From Hippea alviniae EP5-r (GTDB lineage: Bacteria; Campylobacterota_A; Desulfurellia; Desulfurellales; Hippeaceae): a stretch of 64,000 nt of DNA. A program made the translations under genes and the position numbers. Under the pieces are notes generated by a model. The model worked only from the letters and a program-made list of their open reading frames with translations. It was not told the origin of the DNA and searched no databases. Below are positions 53,020-61,681 of the stretch, piece by piece (position 1 is the stretch's first letter; the number at the start of each line of letters is the position of its first letter). The DNA lies in the NCBI RefSeq assembly GCF_000420385.1, contig NZ_ATUV01000001.1:992001-1056000 (forward strand), read 5' to 3'.

Positions 53020-53941
53020 TATATACACGACACTATTTGCAAATACAGTAAAAGCAGGCACGATACTTCTATTTCCAACATTGGGAGAGATATTCGCAGA
53101 AAGGTCTGGCATATTAAACTTAGGTGTTGAAGGCATGATGCTAATCGGTGCCTTTTTTGGTTTCATAGCAGCACACTCAACGGGTAATCCCTACATAGGT
53201 TTCATCGTTGGAACAGTGGCAGGTGGTATTTCAGCCTTAATTCATGCATTTATCTCTATAACCCTGCGCGGTAATCAGATAGTTAGTGGACTTGCTTTAA
53301 CAATTTTCGGCTCTGGATTTACAACATTTTATGGCCAAAAGTGGATAAACATGTCTATAAACAACACAATCCCACAGGTGAGCATACCAATTTTATCAAA
53401 TATCCCATTTATAGGGCCCATATTTTTCAAACAAGATTTAATCGTGTATTTATCGTATTTGTTGGTGTTCGTTATGTGGTTTATACTCTATAAAACAAGT
53501 ATAGGATTAAACCTAAGGGCTGTTGGAGAGAACGCAAAGGCATCAAACGCTATGGGAATAAGTGTTTATAAGGTTAGATACACATGGACATTTTTTGGTG
53601 GTCTGCTTGCTGGTGCAGGTGGAGCTTATCTGACAACAGCCTATGCACCATTTTGGCTTGACGGCATAACAGCAGGAAGAGGCTGGATAGCCATAGCATT
53701 AGTCATATTCGCAATGTGGGACCCAATTAAAGCCCTACTTGGAGCTTATCTATTTGGCGGTATAAACGCCCTTCAGTTTCAACTTCAAGCATCAGGCACA
53801 ACAATCCCATCGGCAATTCTAAACATGCTTCCATACATCGTAACATTCATTGTCATAGTTATAAGCTCGATTATCGTTAAGACACGCCATATAAAGCCAC
53901 CAAAGGAACTTGGTATCCCTTATGTAAGAGAAGAGAAATAA
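53009..53941 (+). CDS. Nucleoside ABC transporter permease 2
   Basis: The 310-residue permease has LFPTLGEIFAERSGILNLGVEGMMLIGAFFGF, LRGNQIVSGLALTIFGSG, LRAVGENAKASNAMGISVYKVRYTWTFFGG and AGRGWIAIALVIFAMWDP, all typical of the YufQ/NupC-type subunit. It completes a BMP-ATPase-permease-permease importer. Its stop codon directly abuts the stop of the convergent TRAP gene, with no intergenic base. Confidence 0.9.
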   Translation: MAHDIYTTLFANTVKAGTILLFPTLGEIFAERSGILNLGVEGMMLIGAFFGFIAAHSTGNPYIGFIVGTVAGGISALIHAFISITLRGNQIVSGLALTIFGSGFTTFYGQKWINMSINNTIPQVSIPILSNIPFIGPIFFKQDLIVYLSYLLVFVMWFILYKTSIGLNLRAVGENAKASNAMGISVYKVRYTWTFFGGLLAGAGGAYLTTAYAPFWLDGITAGRGWIAIALVIFAMWDPIKALLGAYLFGGINALQFQLQASGTTIPSAILNMLPYIVTFIVIVISSIIVKTRHIKPPKELGIPYVREEK

Positions 53942-55879
53942 TCAGCTCTTTAGCTTCTTGGAAGCAAGCCAGTAATAGACAAAAAGGGTTATCTCCAAAC
54001 CAACACCAATCGCATCTGTTTCATAGTTCGGATAGTATGCAAGCAAACCAGCAATAAGAAACAGGCTTCTCTCAAATATATTTAGATGCTTGCCCCAATA
54101 CCCTTCAAGAAAAATCGTAAAGCCAAACAGACCAAACAGACCACTTATCATAGGAATTAATGCATGCACATTAAATCCAGCAAGTAAATCAGTATAAAGA
54201 AAGAGTATTGGAATTAAAAGCAATCCTTTGGCAAGTTTAAAGCCTTCAACAGCTGTTGGAACAGGTTTTGAGCCAGCTATACCACTTGCAGCAAAGGCAG
54301 CCAAAGCTATAGGTGGCGTAACATTTGCAGTCTCTGCCAACCAGAATACAACCATATTGGCAGCTAAGATTCCCACTCCAAGCATCTTAAAAGCAGGTGC
54401 AATCAAAATGGCAAGAACAATATATGAAGCTGTAACAGGCAGACCCATACCTAAAAACAGAGCAGCCAACGCCGTAAACAGATAAAGCAAAAATATACTG
54501 TTCGAAGTCAAAGATGTTACCATTATAGACAGCGTTATTCCTAAACCGGTAAGCGTAATTATACCCACTATTATTCCTGCAACAAGCAGAAGTATGCCCG
54601 TTCCAACCATATTCCTTGTGCCGAGTATCATCGCATCTATTATCTCTTTTGGCCCCATTCTTGTTTCTTTTCTTATCCAACTTGAAACAACAACGGCAAC
54701 TATACTGATAATCGCAGCATAGGTTGGCGTATATCCACTGACAAGCAAAAATACAAGAACTGCCAAAGGAATGAGAAAATGCCATCCTTTTTTAAGAACT
54801 TCTTTCACAGATGGTATATCTTCACTATCCAACGGCTTAAGGTTACTCTTTTTAGCCCTTATATGAACATTTAAAAGTACACCCAAATAATACATCAGAG
54901 CCGGAATAAATGCCTTACCTATGATTGTTGTGTAAGGAATTTGAGTCCACTGAGCCATGATAAAAGCACCTGCACCCATTATCGGCGGCATCATCTGACC
55001 ACCAACACTTGCAGCCGTTTCAACGCCACCTGCAAACTCTGGTTTAAATCCTATCTTTTTCATCAAAGGTATCGTTATTGAACCTGTTCCAACAACATTT
55101 GCGACAGAACTCCCTGTTATTGAGCCCATAAGACCACTTGCCAAAACAGCAACCTTAGCAGGCCCACCAACGCTCCTTCCAAGCAGAGCCTTTGCTATAT
55201 CGATGATAAAATCCCCTGCCCCACTCTTCAAAAAGAAAGCAGCAAACAGAATAAACAGATACACATAGGTTGAAGCTATCGTCGCAATATATCCAAATAT
55301 ACCGTCATTTGTAAAATACATGCGATAGATGTATGTTGAGTAGAATATCCCCCTAAAACTGAGCATACCGGGCGGCATCAATTTGCCCAAAAACAGGGCA
55401 TAGGCAGAAAACAGAATGGCAAGCAGTGGTATTACTATACCAGCAGCCCTTCTTGAAAGTTCAATAAGTAAAACAACAGCAATACTGCCAATGATTATGT
55501 CCCTTAAGATTAGCACTTCATTCCTTGCATGTATCGTATTTTCAAAGAACACAATATACAAACCACTTACAAGAACAAGAAATGCCAAAAATGTATCAAT
55601 AGGCAGCGTCTGTTTTGCTCTCTTTTTGGAGAGTGGATACAGAATAAATCCTACAAACCCAATAATTGAGAAGAATATAGCATTTTGATGAAGCTCTGAA
55701 ATAACACCAAAGCTGTTATACCATAATGCAAAAACAGCTAAAAACACGCTTGCTACTTTAATAAGCAAACCTAAGAAACCCAGATTATCCGGGTTTCTTA
55801 GGCGAATGGAAGAGCCAGCTTCTGATTCTATAAGCTCAAGGTTCTCTTCTTTCTTCTTTTTTTCCATATTATTTTGCAA
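53942..55879 (-). CDS. TRAP transporter fused permease (4TM plus 12TM)
   Basis: The 645-residue protein has an N-terminal 4-helix small-subunit-like part fused to the large DctM-type part. Landmarks are GDFIIDIAKALLGRSVGGPAKVAVLASGLMGSITGSSVANVVGTGSITIPLMKK, ASVGGQMMPPIMGAGAFIMA and GMGLPVTASYIVLAILIAPA. It imports a carboxylate-like substrate using an ion gradient. The substrate is unknown; TAXI systems have been linked to glutamate and 2-oxoglutarate. It overlaps the TAXI gene by 11 bases. Confidence 0.93.
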   Translation of the reverse strand: MQNNMEKKKKEENLELIESEAGSSIRLRNPDNLGFLGLLIKVASVFLAVFALWYNSFGVISELHQNAIFFSIIGFVGFILYPLSKKRAKQTLPIDTFLAFLVLVSGLYIVFFENTIHARNEVLILRDIIIGSIAVVLLIELSRRAAGIVIPLLAILFSAYALFLGKLMPPGMLSFRGIFYSTYIYRMYFTNDGIFGYIATIASTYVYLFILFAAFFLKSGAGDFIIDIAKALLGRSVGGPAKVAVLASGLMGSITGSSVANVVGTGSITIPLMKKIGFKPEFAGGVETAASVGGQMMPPIMGAGAFIMAQWTQIPYTTIIGKAFIPALMYYLGVLLNVHIRAKKSNLKPLDSEDIPSVKEVLKKGWHFLIPLAVLVFLLVSGYTPTYAAIISIVAVVVSSWIRKETRMGPKEIIDAMILGTRNMVGTGILLLVAGIIVGIITLTGLGITLSIMVTSLTSNSIFLLYLFTALAALFLGMGLPVTASYIVLAILIAPAFKMLGVGILAANMVVFWLAETANVTPPIALAAFAASGIAGSKPVPTAVEGFKLAKGLLLIPILFLYTDLLAGFNVHALIPMISGLFGLFGFTIFLEGYWGKHLNIFERSLFLIAGLLAYYPNYETDAIGVGLEITLFVYYWLASKKLKS

Positions 55880-56882
55880 TGAGTTTCTTTGGTATCTTCA
55901 AGCCCTTCTCTTCATAATATTTTGCAGCACCTTCAGCCAAAGGAACAGGAAGACCTTTGATAGCATTATCCAAGCTCATATAGTATGTTGCTTTATGAAT
56001 ATTTCTTAAGAAAGGCAGGTTTTCATAAATTGTCTTTACTATAAGATAAACATCTTCCTGTGGAATACCTTTTCTCACTGCCAAAAAGTTCGGCTGAGCT
56101 ATTGTGTAAATGGGTTTATTCTGACCAGGATATGTTCCAGGCCTTATAACATACCTAAACCAAACATCGTATTTTGAATCTATCTTTTTAAGTTGCTCGT
56201 CTGTAAAATTGAGTATAGCAACTTTATCCGCACCCATTTTGGCAAATAGTCTTGTTATAGCAGCAACAGGTGGCCCTGCTGGTGTATTTGCACCGGCAAT
56301 TCTACCGTTTATCATTGCATCTATGCTTGCATTATAGCCAAGATAAACAGGATAGATATCCTTGCCAACCCTTATACCCAAAGCAGAAAGAATTGTTTTT
56401 CCTGAACCTTCTGTTCCTGAACCCCTTTTTCCTATTGAGAATCTCTCATGCAAACCTTTTAAATCCATAATATTGCCAGTTTTTACATACTTCTTAAGAA
56501 GTGAGAAATGCTCAACATTTGGCCAAAGAGCTGTTACAGCATAGAAAAACCTTTGCGGTTTTCCTTTATACAAACCCTTACCGTTGTAAGCCATAGAGCC
56601 AAACAGACCTTGAAGAATAGCAAAATCTGCTTCTTTGTTCTTTAGAAGCTGAATATTTTCACCACTTCCTGCAGATGTAATTGCCGTTGCTGTTATGCCC
56701 TTCTTGGCAAGCTTAATATTTATCAATGTTGCAATGGCAACACCCACAGGATAATAAGTCCCACCTGGCGTTGCTGTGGCTATGATGTAATTACGATATT
56801 TTTTAGCGAATACTTTGTTGGGAAGCCCAAAACCAATCAAAAACGCCACCAAACTCACAAAGACCACGACTCTTTTAAACAT
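55869..56882 (-). CDS. TAXI family TRAP transporter solute-binding protein
   Basis: The 337-residue periplasmic protein has a signal peptide (MFKRVVVFVSLVAFLIGFGLPNKVFA) and the TAXI core IIATATPGGTYYPVGVAIATLIN, TAITSAGSGENIQLLKNKEADFAILQG and the eponymous RFSIGKRGSGTEGSGKTILSALG. It supplies substrate to the fused permease. A TTGACT/TAAAAT promoter and GGAGGTGAACC ribosome site lie upstream. Confidence 0.93.
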   Translation of the reverse strand: MFKRVVVFVSLVAFLIGFGLPNKVFAKKYRNYIIATATPGGTYYPVGVAIATLINIKLAKKGITATAITSAGSGENIQLLKNKEADFAILQGLFGSMAYNGKGLYKGKPQRFFYAVTALWPNVEHFSLLKKYVKTGNIMDLKGLHERFSIGKRGSGTEGSGKTILSALGIRVGKDIYPVYLGYNASIDAMINGRIAGANTPAGPPVAAITRLFAKMGADKVAILNFTDEQLKKIDSKYDVWFRYVIRPGTYPGQNKPIYTIAQPNFLAVRKGIPQEDVYLIVKTIYENLPFLRNIHKATYYMSLDNAIKGLPVPLAEGAAKYYEEKGLKIPKKLIAK

Positions 56883-56914
56883 GGTTCACCTCCATAATTT
56901 AATTTCTAACTAAA

Positions 56915-56942
56915 ATTTTATTTAAACAGGAAAAGAAGTCAA
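56915..56942 (-). promoter_or_regulatory. Promoter of the TRAP-TAXI operon
   Basis: On the minus strand TTGACT (56942-56937), 16 nt, TAAAAT (56920-56915). Confidence 0.6.
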
Positions 56943-56975
56943 GAAAATAAAAGAAGATTTAGTAAAAATTAAAAA

Positions 56976-57503
56976 TTACTTACATCCTTCTTTCGCAAGT
57001 CTATCAGCAAATCTATTCTTCTCTCGTGGAACATGAGTAATAGAGAACTCATCAAACTTGGATTTTAAGTCTTCAATTTCAGACTTGAGCTTTTTCAATC
57101 TCTCATTGTTAACACGATAAATACCGTTTACCTGCTTCACAACAAGCTCAGAATCACTGTAAACAGAAACTTTTTTTATTCCTAAATCCAATACTTCTTT
57201 CAAACCAACAATAAGAGCTGTGTACTCTGCCACATTATTCGTTGTTTTACCTATGGATTTAGACAAGCTCTTCAAAACCCTATCACCACTTTTGATTACA
57301 ACTCCTATGCCAGCACTCCCAGGATTTCCAGACGATGCACCATCAACATACAACTCAACCTTATCTTCATCATCAAACCTGTTTATAACTTCTTCAAAAA
57401 ACGATTTTACATCATCAAAGGTGAGTTCGGGGTACTTTTTAAGCACCCCGTCTATTGAGCCTTCTTTAAAAAGCTCTTCAAAAAACCCTTTAATCTTCAT
57501 CAA
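56976..57503 (-). CDS. RNase HI-like protein
   Basis: The 175-residue protein has an N-terminal helical region of about 50 residues followed by an RNase HI fold with all four acidic residues in place: VELYVDGASSGNPGSAGIGVV (Asp), NNVAEYTALIVGLKEV (Glu), VSVYSDSELVVKQVNG (Asp) and ENRFADRLAKEG (Asp). It resembles the RnhA/YpdQ type. With the RNase HII fusion it gives the organism both RNase H classes. It overlaps the zinc-ribbon gene by 14 bases. Confidence 0.9.
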   Translation of the reverse strand: MMKIKGFFEELFKEGSIDGVLKKYPELTFDDVKSFFEEVINRFDDEDKVELYVDGASSGNPGSAGIGVVIKSGDRVLKSLSKSIGKTTNNVAEYTALIVGLKEVLDLGIKKVSVYSDSELVVKQVNGIYRVNNERLKKLKSEIEDLKSKFDEFSITHVPREKNRFADRLAKEGCK

Positions 57504-58212
57504 GCTCTATCTCTTCCAAATAGAGCATTCTTCCACAGTTTGGACAATAGACTATCTCATCAGTCTCTTCAAGCAGTGCCAAAACCTGTGGTGTAAGCTT
57601 CATAAAACAGCCATAACAGGCTTCCTGCCTTACTGGAACAATAGCCGTTCCTTTAGCCCATCTATTGATTCTCTCATATTTTTTAAATACTTTCTTATCA
57701 ATAGTTGGCAACAATTCTTCTTTTGTTTTGTTTATTTCTTTTATCTTTTCATTAATTTCCTCTCTCCTTTTATCAAACTTGTTCCTATACTCATCAAGTG
57801 TTTTAAGAAGTTGCTCATACCTATCTTCAAGTTCCTTAAGCCCCTTTTCTTTCAAAGAAAGCTCTTCTTTTAAGGTTTCTAACTTCTCTTCCAACACAGT
57901 TTTATTGGTCTTTGCTATATCTATCTCAGTATTTACAGCTTGCATCTGCTTTTCAGTTGACACGCCACTCAGTTTTATCTCCAACTTTTTAAGATTTTCA
58001 ATCGTTTCTTCGAGAAGGTTCTCTTTTTCTTCTATGTCTTTCTTTACTTCCTCAATCTCTTCTCTTGCATCAGCTATTTGAACCTTCTTCGTTTCAACAA
58101 CTTCTACAATCTTATCCTCTTTAGACTCAAGCCTTTTTAATTCGGCTTCTAAGGACGCTATCTCCTTATCGTACTGTTGAATATCAAGTAATTTTTTCAA
58201 GTCTGGATTCAA
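57490..58212 (-). CDS. Coiled-coil zinc-ribbon protein (DUF164/CdsZ-like)
   Basis: The 240-residue protein is almost wholly coiled coil from residue 10 to 180, with GVSTEKQMQAVNTEI in the middle, and ends in a C4 zinc ribbon CYGCFMKLTPQ..CPNCGRMLY. This is the COG1579 family, proposed to bind nucleic acid or to act in cell processes; its role is not settled. The Nif3-CdsZ-RnhA order is common in delta- and epsilon-type bacteria. Confidence 0.88.
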   Translation of the reverse strand: MNPDLKKLLDIQQYDKEIASLEAELKRLESKEDKIVEVVETKKVQIADAREEIEEVKKDIEEKENLLEETIENLKKLEIKLSGVSTEKQMQAVNTEIDIAKTNKTVLEEKLETLKEELSLKEKGLKELEDRYEQLLKTLDEYRNKFDKRREEINEKIKEINKTKEELLPTIDKKVFKKYERINRWAKGTAIVPVRQEACYGCFMKLTPQVLALLEETDEIVYCPNCGRMLYLEEIELDED

Positions 58213-58224
58213 ATTGACACCTCC

Positions 58225-58992
58225 TTATAAGTATTTCCACGGCAATTCATCCCTTTTTGATATAAAAATTCTAAGATTTTCAAATTTATCTTTAAGCAAC
58301 TTGAATAAAATCTCTTTTGAGAATTTCTCTGTATGAAAATGCGTTGCATCAATTACATTTATACCCGTCTCTTTAGCAAAAATGGCAATATGATGTTTTA
58401 AATCCCCACTCAAAAACAGGTCAAAATCAAGCTCTTTTATATCATTAAGCAAATCCATACAACTACCAGAACATACTGCAACTTTTCTTATAGGTTTATC
58501 ATCAGCTTCTATAACCTTCAGCGTATCAACGCCGAGTTTCTCCTTAACAAAATTAGCGAACTCATCAAGTGTATAATCCCTATCCAAAACACCAACTCTT
58601 AAAGGCTTATGCTCCTGAAGTACCTGAACATCTCTCAAATCAAGCAAATCACACAGATAATCGTTTAAGCCGCCCTCTGCGATATCAAGATTGGTATGAA
58701 AGGCATAAATCCCTATACCGTTCTCAACGGCTTTATAAACCACATTGAACGGATAGAAGTGGTTAAATATCTTCTTTGTTGATGAGAAAATCAATGGATG
58801 ATGGGCAATTATAAGATTACAACCAAACTCAACAGCTTCATCTATCGTGCCTGTTGTTATATCTAACGCTAACAGTATGCCTTTTATGGAATTATCCTTA
58901 GGGGAAACTTGAAGGCCAGAGTTATCCCAGCCTTCCTGAAGGCTTAAAGGGAAGTATGCTTCTAAGTAACCTACTACCTCTTCTACTCTCAT
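58225..58992 (-). CDS. Nif3-like dinuclear metal-centre protein (YbgI/YqfO)
   Basis: The 255-residue protein starts MRVEEVVGYLEAYFPLSLQEGWDNSGLQV and has the metal motif LIIAHHPLIFSS, AFHTNLDIAEGGLNDYL, AVCSGSCMDLL, FLSGDLKHHIAI and the C-terminal INVIDATHFHTEKF. Such proteins form hexameric toroids with a dimetal site and are sometimes annotated as GTP cyclohydrolase I type 2. The frame extends upstream into the tRNA, so the ATG at 58992 is used. Confidence 0.93.
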   Translation of the reverse strand: MRVEEVVGYLEAYFPLSLQEGWDNSGLQVSPKDNSIKGILLALDITTGTIDEAVEFGCNLIIAHHPLIFSSTKKIFNHFYPFNVVYKAVENGIGIYAFHTNLDIAEGGLNDYLCDLLDLRDVQVLQEHKPLRVGVLDRDYTLDEFANFVKEKLGVDTLKVIEADDKPIRKVAVCSGSCMDLLNDIKELDFDLFLSGDLKHHIAIFAKETGINVIDATHFHTEKFSKEILFKLLKDKFENLRIFISKRDELPWKYL

Positions 58993-59001
58993 TAAATAAG
59001 T

Positions 59002-59078
59002 TGGTGGGCCCACCAGGACTCGAACCTGGGACCAACCGGTTATGAGCCGGTGGCTCTAGCCAACTGAGCTATGGGCCC
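59002..59078 (-). tRNA. tRNA with CAT anticodon, probably elongator Met
   Basis: On the minus strand the acceptor GGGCCCA pairs with TGGGCCC, the anticodon stem CCGGC/ACCGG region holds CTCATAA (anticodon CAT), the T-arm is CCAGGTTCGAGTCCTGG, the discriminator is A and CCA is encoded. The first base pair is a normal G-C pair, so this is not the initiator. A lysidine-modified tRNA-Ile2 cannot be excluded. Confidence 0.9.
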
Positions 59079-59152
59079 CTTCAAGCTAAAAGCAAGATTA
59101 ACTATACAAATTCTTTAGCTTTTGTCAACCAAAAATTTGTTTTATGCTTCTG

Positions 59153-59181
59153 TTGATTTTTTCTTTTCTCTTTTATATTAT
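59153..59181 (+). promoter_or_regulatory. Promoter of the fluoride-riboswitch/dynamin unit
   Basis: TTGATT (59153-59158), 17 nt, TATTAT (59176-59181). The predicted start (about 59188) is just before the aptamer. Confidence 0.65.
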
Positions 59182-59190
59182 CAGCACTAA

Positions 59191-59262
59191 AAGGCTATGA
59201 GGTCAGCCTTAAAAGCCCACCTTCGGGATGATGACCTCTACCTAAAACTAAGTGGTAGGGGG
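59191..59262 (+). promoter_or_regulatory. Fluoride riboswitch (crcB motif) with translational expression platform
   Basis: Stem AAGGCT/AGCCTT (59191-59196 with 59205-59210) carries the loop ATGAGGTC, whose GAGGTC pairs with GACCTC at 59233-59238 to form the pseudoknot. Between them lie AAAA and a second stem GCCC..GGG, then GATGATGACCTCTAC. ATGAGG, TGATG and CCTCTAC are the conserved elements of fluoride aptamers. CCTCTACC (59235-59242) can alternatively pair with GGTAGGGG (59254-59261), which contains the ribosome site. Fluoride should thus free the ribosome site and switch the gene on. Confidence 0.85.
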
Positions 59263-59269
59263 TGTATTC

Positions 59270-61009
59270 ATGCAGAATATAAAAGATATACTCAAAAAAG
59301 AGATAAATTCTCTTAAAGAGATAACACCTAAAAGCACTGCTTTGGATAAAGCTTTAAATAAGCTTGAGTCTGAACAGTTCAATCTTGTTGTTGTAGGCCA
59401 GTTTAAAAGAGGTAAATCAACTTTTATAAACGCTCTACTCGGTGATAATATCGTTCCATCTTCTATTTTACCTTTAACTTCAATTGTAACGATAATCTCA
59501 TATTCTCCAACAAAAAAAGCCAAAGTTAAATTTTTAGACAACAGCGAAAGGGAAATAGATATAAAAGAGATAGAGAAGTATGTTACAGAGAAGCACAACC
59601 CAAAAAACAAGCTCAATGTTAAAGAAGTATATGTATTTCACCCGTCGGAGTATTTGAAAAAAGGCGTAAGGATAATAGACACGCCGGGTATAGGAAGCGT
59701 GTTTAAACATAATACCGATGTTGCCTTGAGTTTTTTGCCCTATTGCGATGCTGCTGTATTTGTTATGAGTCCAGACCCACCATTAACTGAAGCAGAGATT
59801 GAATTCTTAAAAAATGTAAGGGTTTACACTGAAAAGTTTTTCTTTGTCTTGAATAAGATAGACATAGTTTCCGAAGACGAACTCGACGAAGTAGTTGAAT
59901 TCAACAAATCTTTATTAAAAGAGCGCACACAAAACGATAATATAAGAATTTACCCTATATCTGCCAAAACCGCATTAAAGGCAAAAATCAACAAAGACTC
60001 TCACCTTTTGAAGCAGTCAAAAATAAAGGCGATTGAAGAGTCATTGGAAGAGTTTATAGCAAAAGAGAGAATGAATATAATAGCTATCAGCGTAATAAAT
60101 GCTCTTCTAAGACACATAAACAACGAGCTTACAGCCTATAAGCTTCAAAAAGAGACTCAAAAGCTCTCCATTGAAGAGTTAACAGAGAAGGTTAAAAAGT
60201 TTGATGGGTTCATAAAAACAGTAAAAGATGAAGCAGAAGAGTATGAGTATATTTTAGATAAACGAATAGACAAAATCTATAAAGAGTTAGACGAAGAGAT
60301 AGAGAAACTAAAGGAAGCTCAACTACCTCCACTTATAGAGAAAATGCAAAAACACTTTGAAGAAAAATCAAAAGAAAAACTAAGCACTGAAGAGTTTGAA
60401 AACTATATGACGCAAAAAATGAATGGATACATCATGGAGATATTCTCAGAATGGAGAAAAGAGCAGTCAGATATAATCTCGGATAAGGTTGAAAGAATTT
60501 ACGAAGATTTAGCAAAGAGAATAAATGCAAAAATAGAAGAGATTATAAATACGGCATCTTCCATCTTTGATGTTAAATTAAACGCCTATGTTGATACGGA
60601 AAAATTAACACAGAAAAGCGATTTTTACTTTATGCTGGAAGACCAGATGGGCATTTTAAACATATTTGCAACAACTTTCAGAACAAAATTGCCGTTTTTT
60701 ATAGGCAAAAAGATAGCTCAGAAACATATCAAAAATACAACCATTGAGTTGTTCGATAGGCATTGCGGAAGGGTTAGATACGATTTAACAAAAAGGGTTA
60801 GAGAAACAACATTTAAGTTCAAAGACCAGCTCAAAGACAAACTTGACTTAACAATAGAAGCTATACAGGATGCTCTCAACAAAGCCATAAAGCTCAAACA
60901 GGAAAACGAAAAACAGGTTGAAGATAAACTAAAAGAGATAGAGAAAAACACAAAGCTTTTGCTCGAAAAGAAACGGGAGCTTGAAGAACTGAAGGCAAAG
61001 ATAGGATAA
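59270..61009 (+). CDS. Dynamin-family GTPase controlled by a fluoride riboswitch
   Basis: The 579-residue protein has P-loop GQFKRGKST (residues 43-51), a switch region PLTSIVTII, G3 DTPGIGSV (near residue 137) and G4 LNKIDIVS (near 195). A long helical/coiled-coil stalk follows and a short hydrophobic stretch (GILNIFATTFRTKLPFFIGKK, near residues 460-480) that could be a membrane paddle. It ends in a coiled coil KQENEKQVEDKLKEIEKNTK. Bacterial dynamin-like proteins remodel or repair membranes. I chose the ATG after TAGGGGGTGTATTC; an upstream GTG would bury the ribosome site in the coding region. It is a single-gene unit. Confidence 0.9.
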   Translation: MQNIKDILKKEINSLKEITPKSTALDKALNKLESEQFNLVVVGQFKRGKSTFINALLGDNIVPSSILPLTSIVTIISYSPTKKAKVKFLDNSEREIDIKEIEKYVTEKHNPKNKLNVKEVYVFHPSEYLKKGVRIIDTPGIGSVFKHNTDVALSFLPYCDAAVFVMSPDPPLTEAEIEFLKNVRVYTEKFFFVLNKIDIVSEDELDEVVEFNKSLLKERTQNDNIRIYPISAKTALKAKINKDSHLLKQSKIKAIEESLEEFIAKERMNIIAISVINALLRHINNELTAYKLQKETQKLSIEELTEKVKKFDGFIKTVKDEAEEYEYILDKRIDKIYKELDEEIEKLKEAQLPPLIEKMQKHFEEKSKEKLSTEEFENYMTQKMNGYIMEIFSEWRKEQSDIISDKVERIYEDLAKRINAKIEEIINTASSIFDVKLNAYVDTEKLTQKSDFYFMLEDQMGILNIFATTFRTKLPFFIGKKIAQKHIKNTTIELFDRHCGRVRYDLTKRVRETTFKFKDQLKDKLDLTIEAIQDALNKAIKLKQENEKQVEDKLKEIEKNTKLLLEKKRELEELKAKIG

Positions 61010-61019
61010 GGTAATTTTG

Positions 61020-61448
61020 GACTAAGGAACTTTTTGATTATCCCATATGGAATTCGATTTAGAAAATTTTTCAAAGAAGAGAGGGTTGTTATTAGTTTTC
61101 TCTAACTATGGTAGGTCCGATATTGTCTACGGTTAAACAATCAAACCTACTAAATTTACAACCTCAAGAATTTTTTATCAGCATCACCGGGTATTTTTAT
61201 ATTAGCTATACAACGACAAATTCTTCTTCCACTTAGAAAAGCGAATCAACTAACTCTCTTTTTCAAATTCAATTTTATTCCTAAGAAAAATATTTCTATG
61301 CTCGTCGAGTTTTGTTGTTATAAAAAACCTTTACTTCTCTTAAAATAAGTTAATTATTGTGGCTGGCTTGTCGTCGCAGTATTTATAAGTTTACACAAAT
61401 AGGTTTACAAACCCAAACTAAAATATTGGTGTCTATAACAATCCTCAT
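61020..61448 (-). pseudogene. Decayed PIN-domain toxin gene
   Basis: On the minus strand an ATG at 61448 opens MRIVIDTNILVWV, the classic start of PIN-domain ribonucleases with the first catalytic Asp and Asn. Stops and frame changes follow, but pieces of the family remain in mixed frames: FFITTKLDEHRNIFLRNKIEFEKE (compare the usual ISEEILEEYxxVL region) and NIKIPGDADKKFLRL (the DPDDNKFL region). It looks like a toxin-antitoxin toxin inactivated by several frameshifts. The evidence is short motifs only. Confidence 0.45.
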
Positions 61449-61606
61449 CCGTTTTCTTGTCTGCTCTTCCTTTTTGCTGCCATCTACTTACAAGTTCTCA
61501 TTGTTCCTGTGAAAAGAGAGTCTCTTCTAAATTAAGTCGCTTGTAGGAATTATCAAAGAATGAACTTATCATTGTTGTTTTAGGAATAATTTTATCTAAT
61601 TTTTCC

Positions 61607-61634
61607 TTGCTTTAATGAGTTTTAAATATACAAT
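61607..61634 (+). promoter_or_regulatory. Possible promoter of the two-component operon
   Basis: TTGCTT (61607-61612), 16 nt, TACAAT (61629-61634). Confidence 0.35.
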
Positions 61635-61681
61635 TTGCCTGCAGGGAGAATCAATAAGGTGTTCTAAGCGTAAACAAATTT

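Larger units (their letters stand above)
61010..61680. other. Gene-free stretch of about 670 bases
   Basis: No intact reading frame of credible length is visible on either strand. The sequence has many stops in all frames and contains the decayed PIN-domain gene listed separately, with a possible antitoxin remnant upstream of it (61449-61560, minus strand, reading RWQQKGRADKKTDED). The last 75 bases hold a possible promoter for the response regulator. No terminator hairpin after the dynamin gene is obvious. Confidence 0.7.

Noticed and set aside
58993-59013. Extension of the Nif3 gene upstream
   Set aside because: It runs into the tRNA(CAT) gene; MRVEEVV is the family start.
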